DNA of 50,246 nucleotides from Oscillospiraceae bacterium (GCA_017545165.1 JAFWQQ010000014.1:1-50246); one strand, 5' to 3'. Positions 22,534 through 30,429 are shown, numbered from the stretch's first letter. A program made the numbers and translations. Notes: generated by a model from the sequence alone, not told the origin.

Positions 22534-22577
22534 ATTATATAACTACGAAGTATAGCACATCTCTTTTCGTTTGAAAA
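22534..22577 (-). promoter_or_regulatory. Candidate promoter(s) of the 13-gene operon
   Basis: On the minus strand TTTTCA (22577-22572), 17 bases, TATACT (22554-22549). A second perfect TATAAT lies at 22539-22534 without a good -35. Both precede the palindrome. Confidence 0.5.
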
Positions 22578-22727
22578 TACCCATTTGAAAATTTTCGGAA
22601 AAACTGGAGCGCCGTCCCGCGCCGACGCCCTTGCCGCCCCCACCGGGGGAGGTGTCATCCGCCGATCCCCCGCGAGGCGGATGACGGAAGGGGTCCTCCG
22701 TCTGCGCCTTGCCGTTCGTCCTCCGGC

Positions 22728-22913
22728 GTAGGGGCGCTTCAGGTCGCGCCCGCCGTCTCGACCCGCGCCGACGCCCGTAACGTCGCCGGGCATTGCCCGG
22801 CGACGTTACGCGCAAGGATCGCCGACCGATGGTCGGCGCTACGGGGATAAAGATCCTTCGACTCGCTTCGCTCGCTCAGGATGACAGCGTAGGGGAGGGG
22901 CTTGCCCCCTCCC
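22728..22913 (+). repeat. Direct repeat unit A of the mosaic
   Basis: Starts GTAGGGGCGCTTCAGG, contains a perfect 15-bp-arm hairpin (GTAACGTCGCCGGGC, 22777-22809), the CCGACCGATGGTCGG dyad, the half dispersed repeat (22851-22887) and ends in GTAGGGGAGGGGCTTGCCCC. Unit B repeats it 273 bases on. Confidence 0.8.
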
Positions 22914-23000
22914 GCGTTCCGCGCCGACGTTCGTCCCTCGTCGTAGGGGCCGACGCCCTCGGCGGCTCGCCGACCCGCGACGGCGTCCCGTCCCACGCCC

Positions 23001-23182
23001 GTAGGGGCGCTTCAGGTCGCGCCCGCCGTCTCGACCCGCGCCGACGCCCGTAACGCCGGGCATTGCCCGGCGACGTTACGCGCAAGGATCGCCGACCGAT
23101 GGTCGGCGCTACGGGGATAAAGATCCTTCGACTCGCTTCGCTCGCTCAGGATGACAGCGTAGGGGAGGGGCTTGTGCCCCTC
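23001..23182 (+). repeat. Direct repeat unit B of the mosaic
   Basis: Near-identical to unit A at a period of 273 bases. Four bases are missing from the left arm of the hairpin (GTAACGCCGGGC at 23050), so the arm lengths no longer match. A two-base change near the end gives GGCTTGTGCCCC. Confidence 0.8.
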
Positions 23183-23433
23183 CCGCGACCCGCGCCCACG
23201 TCCGTCCTCCGGCGTAGGGGCGCTTCACGAAGCGCCCGCCGTCTCGCACGAACGTTCGTCGGGGTCTCGCGAACAACTCCCTTCGTCATCCAGCTTGCGT
23301 GAGACGCTGGATGACACCTCCCTCAGAGAGGGAGGCAAGCCTCCGTCACGGCGCTTGCGGCTGACGCGCCGCGCCCCTGGGGCCCTTGTCCAGATCCCTG
23401 CGGCAACTCCGATCCCCCCCCATTTTTCGGGTG

Positions 23434-23461
23434 TTGACAAAAAAGTTAAATGATGTATAAT
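23434..23461 (+). promoter_or_regulatory. Promoter of the second DtxR-family gene
   Basis: TTGACA (23434-23439), 16 bases, perfect TATAAT (23456-23461). Confidence 0.85.
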
Positions 23462-23483
23462 GCGGTTAAAGAAATCTAACCGC
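23462..23483. promoter_or_regulatory. DtxR-like operator at the second DtxR promoter
   Basis: Arms GCGGTTA and TAACCGC separated by 8 bases, abutting the -10 box. The first ten bases, GCGGTTAAAG, are identical to feo operator 1 (12963-12972). Autorepression is likely. Confidence 0.7.
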
Positions 23484-23518
23484 CGGACCCGTCTGAGCAG
23501 AATGGAGGTCGCTGTCAC

Positions 23519-23893
23519 ATGCCTTTGCCCAGAGCCTTGGAGAACTATCTGAAAACGATCCTGATCCTGGAGAGAGAGAAGGGGACGGCTCGCTCTCTGG
23601 ATGTGGCGCAGGCGCTGCACGTGACCAAGCCCAGCGTCAGCCGGGCCATGAAGCACCTGCGCGAGGGCGGCTTTCTGACGATGGAGAAGGACAAGCGGCT
23701 CTGCCTGACGGATACGGGGCGCGCCGCGGCGGAACAGGTTTATCAGAGACATTGCGCGCTGAAAACGCTGCTGGTCTCTCTGGGCGTATCTCCGGAAACC
23801 GCAGAGAAAGACGCCTGCGGGATGGAGCACATCGTCAGCGAGGAGATGCTTGACAGAATCATTCTTTTTATCGGCAAGGAGGTTTCCGTATGA
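23519..23893 (+). CDS. DtxR/MntR-family metal-dependent regulator (short form)
   Basis: 124 residues: winged helix with ALENYLKTILILEREKGTA, SLDVAQALHVTKPSVSRAMK and GGFLTMEKDKRLCLTD, then dimerisation helices with QRHCALKTLLVSLGVSPETA and EKDACGMEHIVSEEM. The E/D-x-C-x-x-E-H ligand cluster is present. No SH3-like domain. It is a paralogue of 13153-13521, with the same PSVS recognition-helix start and GVSPETA turn. It is followed, in an ATGA overlap, by a 33-residue peptide gene and, across a hairpin and another operator, by the MptD/ABC operon. It probably senses Fe(II) or Mn(II) and controls both. Confidence 0.9.
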   Translation: MPLPRALENYLKTILILEREKGTARSLDVAQALHVTKPSVSRAMKHLREGGFLTMEKDKRLCLTDTGRAAAEQVYQRHCALKTLLVSLGVSPETAEKDACGMEHIVSEEMLDRIILFIGKEVSV

Positions 23894-23991
23894 ACAACAA
23901 AGCTGCGTGGAACATGCTCAAACGAAGGCTGCTGAACGTGTGGCTTCCGGCTGCGGTCATGGTGCTGGTGCTGGTCTGCACAGCGCGGTAG
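23890..23991 (+). CDS. 33-residue single-helix membrane peptide
   Basis: Starts at ATG 23890, overlapping the regulator's TGA by four bases, with AAGGAGG nine bases upstream. The product MNNKAAWNMLKRRLL is followed by a hydrophobic helix (VWLPAAVMVLVLVC) and ends TAR. Basic residues before the helix predict an N-in membrane peptide. Coupling and an ideal Shine-Dalgarno favour a real gene; the role is unknown, possibly a transporter or regulator accessory. Confidence 0.6.
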   Translation: MNNKAAWNMLKRRLLNVWLPAAVMVLVLVCTAR

Positions 23992-24018
23992 CGAGAATTC
24001 ATATCATTTTGTTGGTCG

Positions 24019-24044
24019 ATCGCCCCGAAGGCTTGAGGGGCGAT
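24019..24044. other. Hairpin between the DtxR and MptD genes
   Basis: Arms ATCGCCCC and GGGGCGAT with a 10-nt loop, followed by an A tract on the plus strand. No U-run for a plus-strand terminator, so its role (attenuation, RNA stability) is open. Confidence 0.45.
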
Positions 24045-24056
24045 AAAAAAGCCACA

Positions 24057-24077
24057 GAAGTTAAATGTCTCTAACCG
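24057..24077. promoter_or_regulatory. DtxR-like operator before the MptD/ABC operon
   Basis: GTTAAATGTCTCTAACCG aligns with the dyad at 23465-23482 at the same half-site spacing, 20 bases before the ATG at 24097. Confidence 0.6.
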
Positions 24078-24096
24078 AAGAGAAGAGAGGTGTCTC

Positions 24097-24669
24097 ATGA
24101 AAAAACGCCCTGTGTTTCAAATCCTGCTGGCCATGCTGATCTATGCCGCGCTGTTCGTCTTCAGCTCAAGCTTCGGCCTGATCCATCCGGCCTGTTACGC
24201 CTATGCCGGCACCTTTATCCCGATCCTTTTCAGTTTTGTCTATCTCTATGTGGCCGCGAACCTGCAGAGCTTCGGCGCGGCGCTGCTGCTGAACGGCTTT
24301 GTTCTGATCGTCGGCTTGATCGCGGGGGAAGGGAACCTTCCGTTTATCGTCGGCCTTATCGTCCTGGCTTTGCTTGCGGAGTGCATCCGGCGGCTGAACG
24401 GCTGTGATACGCGCAGAGGCGTCCGCTTGAGCTTCATCCCCTCCGCCTTTTCCTTTTACGCCTATTCCGCCCACTGGTGGACGGATACGGAGGGCTCCCT
24501 TGCCGCGGCAGTCGAGGAAATGCCGGAGGGATATGCGGACAAGATGCTGCCCGTGATCCGGAATGTGCCGATGCTTGTTATCATGCTGACCTTGACGAAC
24601 CCCGCGGCGATCCTCGGTATGCGGCTGGCCGAGAGCGTGATGAAAAAGCAGGCCGAAAAGCTTCGTTAA
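24097..24669 (+). CDS. MptD-family (Trep_Strep-type) putative ECF S-component membrane protein
   Basis: 190 residues with five or six helices (about 8-25, 30-65, 70-88, 90-108, 150-172). It starts MKKRPVFQILLAMLIYAAL. The length, hydrophobic pattern, central SFIPSAFSFYAYSAHWWTDT loop and tail EGYADKMLPVIRN match the MptD/Trep_Strep family, annotated as ECF-type substrate-binding components and often found beside iron-regulated ABC pairs. The ATG follows AGAGAGGTGTCTC. The two ABC half-transporters follow at once, and a DtxR-like operator precedes it. Substrate binding is inferred; a metal chelate or cofactor is plausible. Confidence 0.75.
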   Translation: MKKRPVFQILLAMLIYAALFVFSSSFGLIHPACYAYAGTFIPILFSFVYLYVAANLQSFGAALLLNGFVLIVGLIAGEGNLPFIVGLIVLALLAECIRRLNGCDTRRGVRLSFIPSAFSFYAYSAHWWTDTEGSLAAAVEEMPEGYADKMLPVIRNVPMLVIMLTLTNPAAILGMRLAESVMKKQAEKLR

Positions 24670-24685
24670 GAAAGAAGGGATCCCA

Positions 24686-26488
24686 GTGAAAGAAAAGAAA
24701 CAAAGCGATGTGTCCGTCCTCCTGGGCTACGCGGGCAGCTATAAGAAGCTGACCTTTCTGGGTCTTGGCCTCTCCGCGATCGCCATGATCCTGGGGATGG
24801 CGCCTTACATCTGCATCTGGCTCGTGGCCCGGGATCTGATCGCCGTCGCGCCAAACTGGACGCAGGCAACAGGCGTCGGCCGCTACGGATGGATGGCCTT
24901 CGCCTTCGCCGTGGCCGGGATCGCGGTCTATTTCGCCGCGCTGATGTGCACGCATCTGGCCGCCTTCCGCACAGCCGCCAACATCCGCAAGCAGGGCATG
25001 GCCCATCTGATGAAGACGCCCCTGGGCTTTTTCGATTCCAACGCCTCCGGCCTCCTGCGCAACCGCCTGGACGGCGCGGCCTCGGAGACCGAGACCCTGC
25101 TGGCCCACAATCTGGCGGACATCGTGGGCAGCGCCGCCATGGTGCTTGCCATGCTCGCGCTGATGTTTCTCTTCGACTGGCGCATGGGCGCGGCCTGCCT
25201 GCTGGCGGCGGTGGTGTCCGTCGCGGCCATGTTCAGCATGATGGGCGGCAAAAACGCGCATCTCATGGCCGAGTATCAGGCGGCCCAGGATACCATGAGC
25301 AAGGCCGGGACGGAGTATGTGCGCGGCATCCCCGTGGTGAAGGTGTTCCAACAGACCGTGTATTCCTTCCGGGCCTTCAAGCAGGCCATCGAGGACTACA
25401 GCGCCAAGGCGGAGCACTATCAGGGCGATATCTGCCGGGTGCCCCAGGCCATCAACCTGACCGCCACGGAGGGCGCCTTCGTCTTCCTCGTGCCGGTGGC
25501 GCTGCTGCTGGCGCCGGGCGCGCTGCGCAGCGGGAATTTCGCGGGCTTTCTCACGGATTTCGTGTTCTACGCGGTCTTTTCCGCCATCGTCTCCACGGCG
25601 CTGGCGAAGATCATGTTTGCGGCCAGCGGCATGATGCTGGCCAGCACCGCCCTGGGCCGCATCGCCCAGGTCATGAACGCGCCGACGCTCCCAGTCACTG
25701 ACGATCCGCAGACGCCGAAGGACAACAGCGTGGAATTCAAGGACGTGAGCTTTACCTACGACGGAGCCCAGCTCCCCGCGCTGGAGGCCGTGTCCTTCCG
25801 GGTGGAGCCGGGGCAGACTGTGGCGCTGGTGGGCCCCTCCGGCGGCGGCAAAACCACGGCGGCCAGCCTGATCCCCCGCTTCTGGGATGTCAGCTCCGGC
25901 GCGGTGGAGGTCGGCGGCGTGGACGTGCGGCAAACCGATCCCCACGTGCTGATGGATCAGGTGGCCTTTGTGTTCCAGAACACGCATCTGTTCAAGGCCT
26001 CGATCCTCGAAAACGTGCGGGCCGCCCGGCCGGAGGCGAGCAGGGAAGAAGTGCAGGCCGCGCTCTCCGCCGCCCAGTGTGACGACATTCTCGAAAAGCT
26101 CCCGGAGGGGATGGATACGATCATCGGCACCGAGGGCACCTACCTCTCCGGCGGCGAGCAGCAGCGTGTGGCCCTGGCCCGGGCGATCCTGAAGGACGCG
26201 CCCATCGTGGTGCTCGACGAGGCCACGGCCTTCGCCGATCCCGAGAATGAGGCGCTGATCCAGAAGGCCTTCGCCCGGCTCACCGAAGGCCGCACGGTGC
26301 TCATGATCGCCCACCGGCTCTCCACCGTGGTGGGTGCGGACAGGATCATCGTGCTGGACGCCGGCCGGGTCGTCGAGCAGGGCACCCACGACGAGCTGCT
26401 GCAAGCGGGCGGCCTGTACGCCCGCATGTGGGCGGATTACCAGCAGGCTGTGACCTGGCGGATCTCCGCGGACAAGGAGGGAAACTAA
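24686..26488 (+). CDS. ABC half-transporter, exporter fold (permease-ATPase fusion), subunit 1
   Basis: 600 residues from GTG 24686 behind AAGAAGGGATCCCA. Six membrane helices (about 20-310) are followed by a nucleotide-binding domain: Walker A GPSGGGKTT near 383, Q-loop FVFQNTH near 428, signature LSGGEQQR near 487, Walker B IVVLDEATA near 507 and switch His in IAHRLST near 541. The Walker A has GGG where most have GSG. It pairs with the next gene as a heterodimer. In IrtAB-like systems such pairs import metallated siderophores, but they can also export. The DtxR-like operator upstream favours a metal-linked role. Confidence 0.85.
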   Translation: MKEKKQSDVSVLLGYAGSYKKLTFLGLGLSAIAMILGMAPYICIWLVARDLIAVAPNWTQATGVGRYGWMAFAFAVAGIAVYFAALMCTHLAAFRTAANIRKQGMAHLMKTPLGFFDSNASGLLRNRLDGAASETETLLAHNLADIVGSAAMVLAMLALMFLFDWRMGAACLLAAVVSVAAMFSMMGGKNAHLMAEYQAAQDTMSKAGTEYVRGIPVVKVFQQTVYSFRAFKQAIEDYSAKAEHYQGDICRVPQAINLTATEGAFVFLVPVALLLAPGALRSGNFAGFLTDFVFYAVFSAIVSTALAKIMFAASGMMLASTALGRIAQVMNAPTLPVTDDPQTPKDNSVEFKDVSFTYDGAQLPALEAVSFRVEPGQTVALVGPSGGGKTTAASLIPRFWDVSSGAVEVGGVDVRQTDPHVLMDQVAFVFQNTHLFKASILENVRAARPEASREEVQAALSAAQCDDILEKLPEGMDTIIGTEGTYLSGGEQQRVALARAILKDAPIVVLDEATAFADPENEALIQKAFARLTEGRTVLMIAHRLSTVVGADRIIVLDAGRVVEQGTHDELLQAGGLYARMWADYQQAVTWRISADKEGN

Positions 26489-26489
26489 G

Positions 26490-28232
26490 ATGTTCGGAAA
26501 AGCATTTCAGCGCAAGTACGCCCTCAGCGATCAGGGCGTCAAAAACGCCAAGGCGGGCACCTTCTGGACCGTCGTCGTGAACCTAATCGTGATGGGCGGC
26601 ATGGGCATCCTCTACTTCATGATGAAGGGCCTGCTCGCCGCGCTGACCGACGGCGCGCCGCTTCCGAAAGCGCTGCCGATCCTGCTGATGGTCCTGGGCT
26701 TCCTGCTGCTCTCCTTCATCACGCACCTGCAGCAGTACAAGGCAACCTACGGCCTGGTCTACGGCGAGGTGAAGAACATGCGCATCTCCCTGGCCGAGCG
26801 GCTGCGCAAGCTCCCCCTGGGCTACTTCGGCAAGCGGGACCTGGCCGACCTCACCGAGACCATCATGGGCGACGTGAACCGGCTGGAGCACGTCTGGTCC
26901 CACTGCCTGGGCTATCTCTACGGCTCCTACATCTCCACGGCGCTCATCGCCGTCATGCTCTTCGCCTATAACTGGCAGCTGGCGCTGGCCTGCCTCTGGG
27001 GCGTCCCGGTGGCCTTCGCGCTGCTGTTCGGCAGCCGAAAGCTGACGAAACGCCGCTCCGAGATCACCAAGGCCGCGGCCGTCACCGTGTCCGACGGCAT
27101 CCAGGAGACCCTGGAGAACATCCGGGAGATCCGGGCGACGAATCAGGAGGGACGTTTCCTCCAGGCGCTGGGCGACAAGATCGACCGACACGAAAAAACC
27201 ATGCTGCAGGGCGAGCTCGCCGCCGGGATCTTCGTCAACGCCGCCAGCGTCATCATGCGCCTGGGCGTGGCGACCACGATCCTCACCGGGACGAAGCTGA
27301 TCCTCTCCGGGCAGATCGACTTTCTCACGCTCTTCATGTTCCTGCTGGTCATCACCCGCATCTACGCGCCCTTCGATCAGGCTCTCGCGCTGATCGCCGA
27401 GATGTTCATGTCCCAGGTCTCCGCGGGCCGGCTCATGGAGATCTACGACGCCAAGACTGCGGAGGGCAGCGAGAGCTTCACGCCCCAGGGCCACGACATC
27501 GTCTTTGAAAACGTCGGCTTCGCCTATGACGACAAACAGGTGCTGGATGGCGTCAGCTTTACGGCGAAGGAGGGCGAGGTCACGGCGCTGGTCGGTCCCT
27601 CCGGCTCCGGCAAGAGCACCTGCGCCCGCCTGGCCGCCCGGCTCTGGGACATCGACCGGGGCAGCATCCAGGTCGGCGGCGTGGATATCTCCACGGTGGA
27701 CCCCGAGACCCTGCTGACGGACTATTCCATGGTGTTCCAGGACGTGGTGCTCTTTGACGACACCGTGCTGGAGAACATCCGCCTCGGCAGGCGCGGCGCC
27801 ACGGACCAGGAGGTCTTGGCGGCGGCGCAGGCGGCTAACTGCGACGAGTTTGTAGCGAAGCTGCCCCGGGGTTATGCGACCCCGATCGGCGAAAACGGCG
27901 CAAAGCTCTCCGGCGGGGAGCGCCAGCGCATCTCCATCGCCCGGGCGCTGCTGAAAAACGCGCCCATCGTGCTGCTGGACGAGGCCACCGCTTCCCTGGA
28001 CGTGGAGAACGAGACGAAGGTGCAGGGGGCGCTGTCCCGCCTGCTGGCGGGCAAGACCGTGCTGGTCATCGCCCACCGGATGCGCACCGTGGAGGCGGCG
28101 GACAAGATCGTGCTGCTCTCCGAGGGCGCGGTGGCCGAAGAGGGGAAGCCCGAGGCGCTGCTTGCCGACGACGCGAGCATCTTCCGCCGCATGGCGCAGC
28201 TCCAATCCGCCAGCGCCGGATGGAGCATCTGA
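26490..28232 (+). CDS. ABC half-transporter, exporter fold, subunit 2
   Basis: 580 residues; the ATG is one base past the stop of subunit 1, with AAGGAGGGAAACTAAG upstream. Membrane helices lie within about 25-300. Walker A GPSGSGKST near 369, Q-loop MVFQDVVLFDD near 415, signature LSGGERQR near 473, Walker B IVLLDEATASLD near 492 and switch His in IAHRMRTVE near 528. It is a complete half-transporter and the partner of the preceding subunit. A terminator follows, so it closes the operon. Confidence 0.87.
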   Translation: MFGKAFQRKYALSDQGVKNAKAGTFWTVVVNLIVMGGMGILYFMMKGLLAALTDGAPLPKALPILLMVLGFLLLSFITHLQQYKATYGLVYGEVKNMRISLAERLRKLPLGYFGKRDLADLTETIMGDVNRLEHVWSHCLGYLYGSYISTALIAVMLFAYNWQLALACLWGVPVAFALLFGSRKLTKRRSEITKAAAVTVSDGIQETLENIREIRATNQEGRFLQALGDKIDRHEKTMLQGELAAGIFVNAASVIMRLGVATTILTGTKLILSGQIDFLTLFMFLLVITRIYAPFDQALALIAEMFMSQVSAGRLMEIYDAKTAEGSESFTPQGHDIVFENVGFAYDDKQVLDGVSFTAKEGEVTALVGPSGSGKSTCARLAARLWDIDRGSIQVGGVDISTVDPETLLTDYSMVFQDVVLFDDTVLENIRLGRRGATDQEVLAAAQAANCDEFVAKLPRGYATPIGENGAKLSGGERQRISIARALLKNAPIVLLDEATASLDVENETKVQGALSRLLAGKTVLVIAHRMRTVEAADKIVLLSEGAVAEEGKPEALLADDASIFRRMAQLQSASAGWSI

Positions 28233-28245
28233 AGAGCATGACAGA

Positions 28246-28298
28246 GAAAAAAGACCGGGATGCCGCGTACAGAACAGTGCGCAGCATCCCGGTTTTTT
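28246..28298 (+). terminator. Terminator of the MptD/ABC operon
   Basis: Arms ACCGGGATGC and GCATCCCGGT with a loop of about 20 bases, then TTTTTT. Confidence 0.85.
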
Positions 28299-28312
28299 GC
28301 GTTTTTGGCAGA

Positions 28313-28341
28313 TTGATATGGCGTTGAGAGCGTGGTATAAT
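28313..28341 (+). promoter_or_regulatory. Promoter of GNAT gene 1
   Basis: TTGATA (28313-28318), 17 bases, perfect TATAAT (28336-28341). Confidence 0.8.
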
Positions 28342-28383
28342 CGGGGCAACAAAGCGGAATTTGACAAAGAGGGGTTAGCGATT

Positions 28384-28851
28384 ATGGAGATCAGGAAACT
28401 GATAGAGTCTGATTACGATATGGTAGTTGAACTGTACAAGGAACTGGATGAATTTCATGTGAAGGCTCGGCCAGACTACTTTGTACATCGGGAAAAACAA
28501 GAAATATATCCCAAGGATGCTTTTGTTCATAATTTATCCCATCCTGGCGTTTTGCAACTTGGTGCTTTTGAGAACGAACAGCTTGTGGGAGTCGTTAGAG
28601 CTTCACTTTGGGAAGAAAGCGGCATGGTCAAGGATGTAAATACTGTATGCTTGGATAACATCTATGTTTTGCCTGCCTATCGTCGCAAAGGAATTGCGAA
28701 AAGGCTATTTGCAGATGTTGAGTCATGGGCAAAAGAACAGGGAGCTGTTCGTCTGGATTTGCATACCTGGGATTTTAACAAGAATGCCATTGCTATGTAT
28801 CGAGCGATGGGGATGACACCTCAGAGCTATGTATTTGAAAAGAAGCTGTAA
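28384..28851 (+). CDS. GNAT-family N-acetyltransferase 1
   Basis: 155 residues from ATG 28384 behind GAGGGGTTAGCGATT. Acetyl-CoA-dependent acylation of an amine is expected. Conserved elements: MEIRKLIESDYDMVVELYKE at the start, VCLDNIYVLPAYRRKGIAKR near 95-115, where Y-R-R-K-G-I-A is the acetyl-CoA pyrophosphate loop, and NKNAIAMYRAMGMTPQSYV near the end. DNA here is markedly AT-richer than the ABC operon before it. The substrate is unknown; relatives act on drugs, amino acids or protein N-termini. Confidence 0.88.
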   Translation: MEIRKLIESDYDMVVELYKELDEFHVKARPDYFVHREKQEIYPKDAFVHNLSHPGVLQLGAFENEQLVGVVRASLWEESGMVKDVNTVCLDNIYVLPAYRRKGIAKRLFADVESWAKEQGAVRLDLHTWDFNKNAIAMYRAMGMTPQSYVFEKKL

Positions 28852-28897
28852 TATGAAACTATTAGTATAATACCAGCTTGCCGAGGTATACGGAACG

Positions 28898-29353
28898 ATG
28901 TTAGCATATCACAAAACTACAGAAGCGGAGAGATCTGTCATCAGCGATTGGAAATATGAGGGAGAATACACTCTCTACAACAAAGCCTCTTATGAAGAGG
29001 ACAAGAGAACAGGGCGGGGCTTTGCCAACCCGAAAAACAACTTTTTTTCCTTTGTTGACGGGGAGGAGCTGGTCGGCTTCACCAATCTTGTAGAGGAGGA
29101 GAAAGAGGTCTTTGTCGGCATAGGGGCCAATCCGGCGTACTGCAATCAAGGCTACGGACAAAGGATGCTTCGGCTGACATGCGAGCTTTCCAAGTCGCTT
29201 TACCCGGACAAGCCGCTGTATCTGGAAGTGCGAACATGGAACAAGCGGGCTGTCAGGTGCTATGAGAAAGCCGGGTTTCGGATCGACGGAGAGCCGTTCC
29301 AGGAAACAACGCCCATCGGCGAAGGCGTTTTCTATCGGATGGTAAAAGAGTGA
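28898..29353 (+). CDS. GNAT-family N-acetyltransferase 2
   Basis: 151 residues. VDGEELVGFTNLV and VFVGIGANPAYCNQGYGQRM, with the acetyl-CoA loop N-Q-G-Y-G-Q, near 72-92. KPLYLEVRTWNKRAVRCYEK and AGFRIDGEPFQ near 110-135 form the usual C-terminal half. It follows GNAT 1 by 47 bases, behind GAGGTATACGGAACG. A palindromic repeat lies directly after its stop. Substrate unknown. Confidence 0.85.
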   Translation: MLAYHKTTEAERSVISDWKYEGEYTLYNKASYEEDKRTGRGFANPKNNFFSFVDGEELVGFTNLVEEEKEVFVGIGANPAYCNQGYGQRMLRLTCELSKSLYPDKPLYLEVRTWNKRAVRCYEKAGFRIDGEPFQETTPIGEGVFYRMVKE

Positions 29354-29366
29354 GAAAGTCGAAATG

Positions 29367-29396
29367 TGTCTCACGGTGAGACATATTTCCGGGCAA
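29367..29396. repeat. Cassette-end repeat, copy 1 (short)
   Basis: TGTCTCACGGTGAGACA palindrome followed by TTTCCGGGCA, 13 bases after the stop of GNAT 2. Related copies at 30922 and 31764 also carry a terminator hairpin; this one lacks it. Confidence 0.7.
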
Positions 29397-29436
29397 GCAA
29401 AAGCAATGGCGATACAGGATCAAAGGAGAAAAGAAT

Positions 29437-30245
29437 ATGATCCCAACACAAATTATGAACAAAACGAAGGAGAGGGCTTATGAAATTATCAATATCTACA
29501 TCAGTGCAGCTAAAGATTTAGACTTTATAAAATCAATTATCCTGGTTGGCTCTCTTTCAGATGACACCTACACTGGAAATGCTGGAAGTGACATTGATTT
29601 AGTTCATATTGTTTCTGATGAAATAGATTACCAATTAGAGAAAAAGGCCATTGTTCATCTAATTGAGCGGATTGAAAACCAGACCAATCATGATATTCCT
29701 ATTTCAAAGGTTGTGTTTCAAGAGCAGCATTTAAAGCATCCATACAAATATGACTTTGAAGTAAATCCACAAAACAAAGATTTAGTGGAGCGTCCGATTG
29801 AGATTTTCAGGATCATAGACAGTGGTATTACACTGATGGGTGATGCAAGTATCAAGGATTCTATCGAACGGCCAACACGAGAGGATGTTCTTGAGACCAA
29901 AAGGCTTGGGAAAAAGCAACTTGAGATCTTAGGTCAAGAAGACCCGGATTTTTATAGGGAATATACAAATACATCTCAGAACCCGTCTATTCGAATGATG
30001 ACTCAGATTGTTCTCACAACAGCCCTTTCGGACTATTTTTCTACACGAACAAATCCTGTTCCAGCAAATACTATATTTTACAAAATATAGAGAATGATTT
30101 ACCCGACCTGCCGTATTTGAATCTACTTAGATTATGTCATAAAAATCGGTTTACGCCTGAACAGATTACAGAGACAGATATAGCAGCAATGGAAGAAGAA
30201 TATCAAAGCATTTTCCTGAAGCGGCCAAAAACTTGGACGTGTTGA
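29437..30245 (+). pseudogene. Nucleotidyltransferase-domain protein, frameshifted
   Basis: Reads MIPTQIMNKTKERAYEII and has the polymerase-beta-type nucleotidyltransferase motif LVGSLSDDTYTGNAGSDIDL near residues 36-55, with the metal-binding D-x-D. The frame stops at 30090 after TNPVPANTIFYKI. One base beyond, another frame continues with ENDLPDLPYLNLLRLCHKN and FTPEQITETDIAAMEEEYQS to a TGA at 30243-30245. A one-base loss near 30088 explains both halves. If intact it would be about 268 residues, similar to streptomycin/kanamycin-type or toxin-type nucleotidyltransferases; which one is not clear. Confidence 0.75.
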
Positions 30246-30429
30246 GATCAGCGGCCACTATATAGAAAACTCCGCATGGGACAAGCTGACCTATGCGGAG
30301 AAGAACAAGCAGTTATTCTTAAAGCAGAAACAGACTCTTGAAATGTTTCTGGAGCGCGGGGCAATCAGCCAAGCCCAGCACGATAAGAGCCTCCATGATC
30401 TGATAGAGAAGATGGGAATTGAGGTGTAG
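30244..30429 (+). pseudogene. SHOCT-like small protein, start missing
   Basis: About 61 codons to the TAG at 30427: EISGHYIENSAWDKLTYAEK then LEMFLERGAISQAQHDKSLH and DLIEKMGIEV. It is clearly related to the protein at 9213-9392. No start codon with a ribosome-binding site is in frame; the upstream frame runs back into the tail of the nucleotidyltransferase. It looks like a deletion joined the two, though a non-standard start is possible. Confidence 0.6.

Larger units (their letters stand above)
22578..23430. other. Gene-free REP-like repeat mosaic
   Basis: About 850 bases with no credible gene. GC-rich phrases such as GTAGGGGCGCTTC, GTAGGGGAGGGGCTTG and CCGACCGATGGTCGG recur, several as hairpins. 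Long open frames here have no ribosome-binding sites and repeat-derived, arginine-rich translations. The two main repeat units are given separately. Confidence 0.7.

Noticed and set aside
22700-23200. CRISPR array
   Set aside because: Repeats are few, long, of variable content and not separated by uniform spacers; no cas genes are present.
22739-23302. Several 70-90 codon frames in the repeat mosaic
   Set aside because: They are translations of REP-like repeats, duplicated with the repeats and without start signals.
24581-28367. Two long minus-strand frames opposite the ABC transporter genes
   Set aside because: The plus strand encodes complete ABC half-transporters with all motifs; the opposite frames are compositional shadows.
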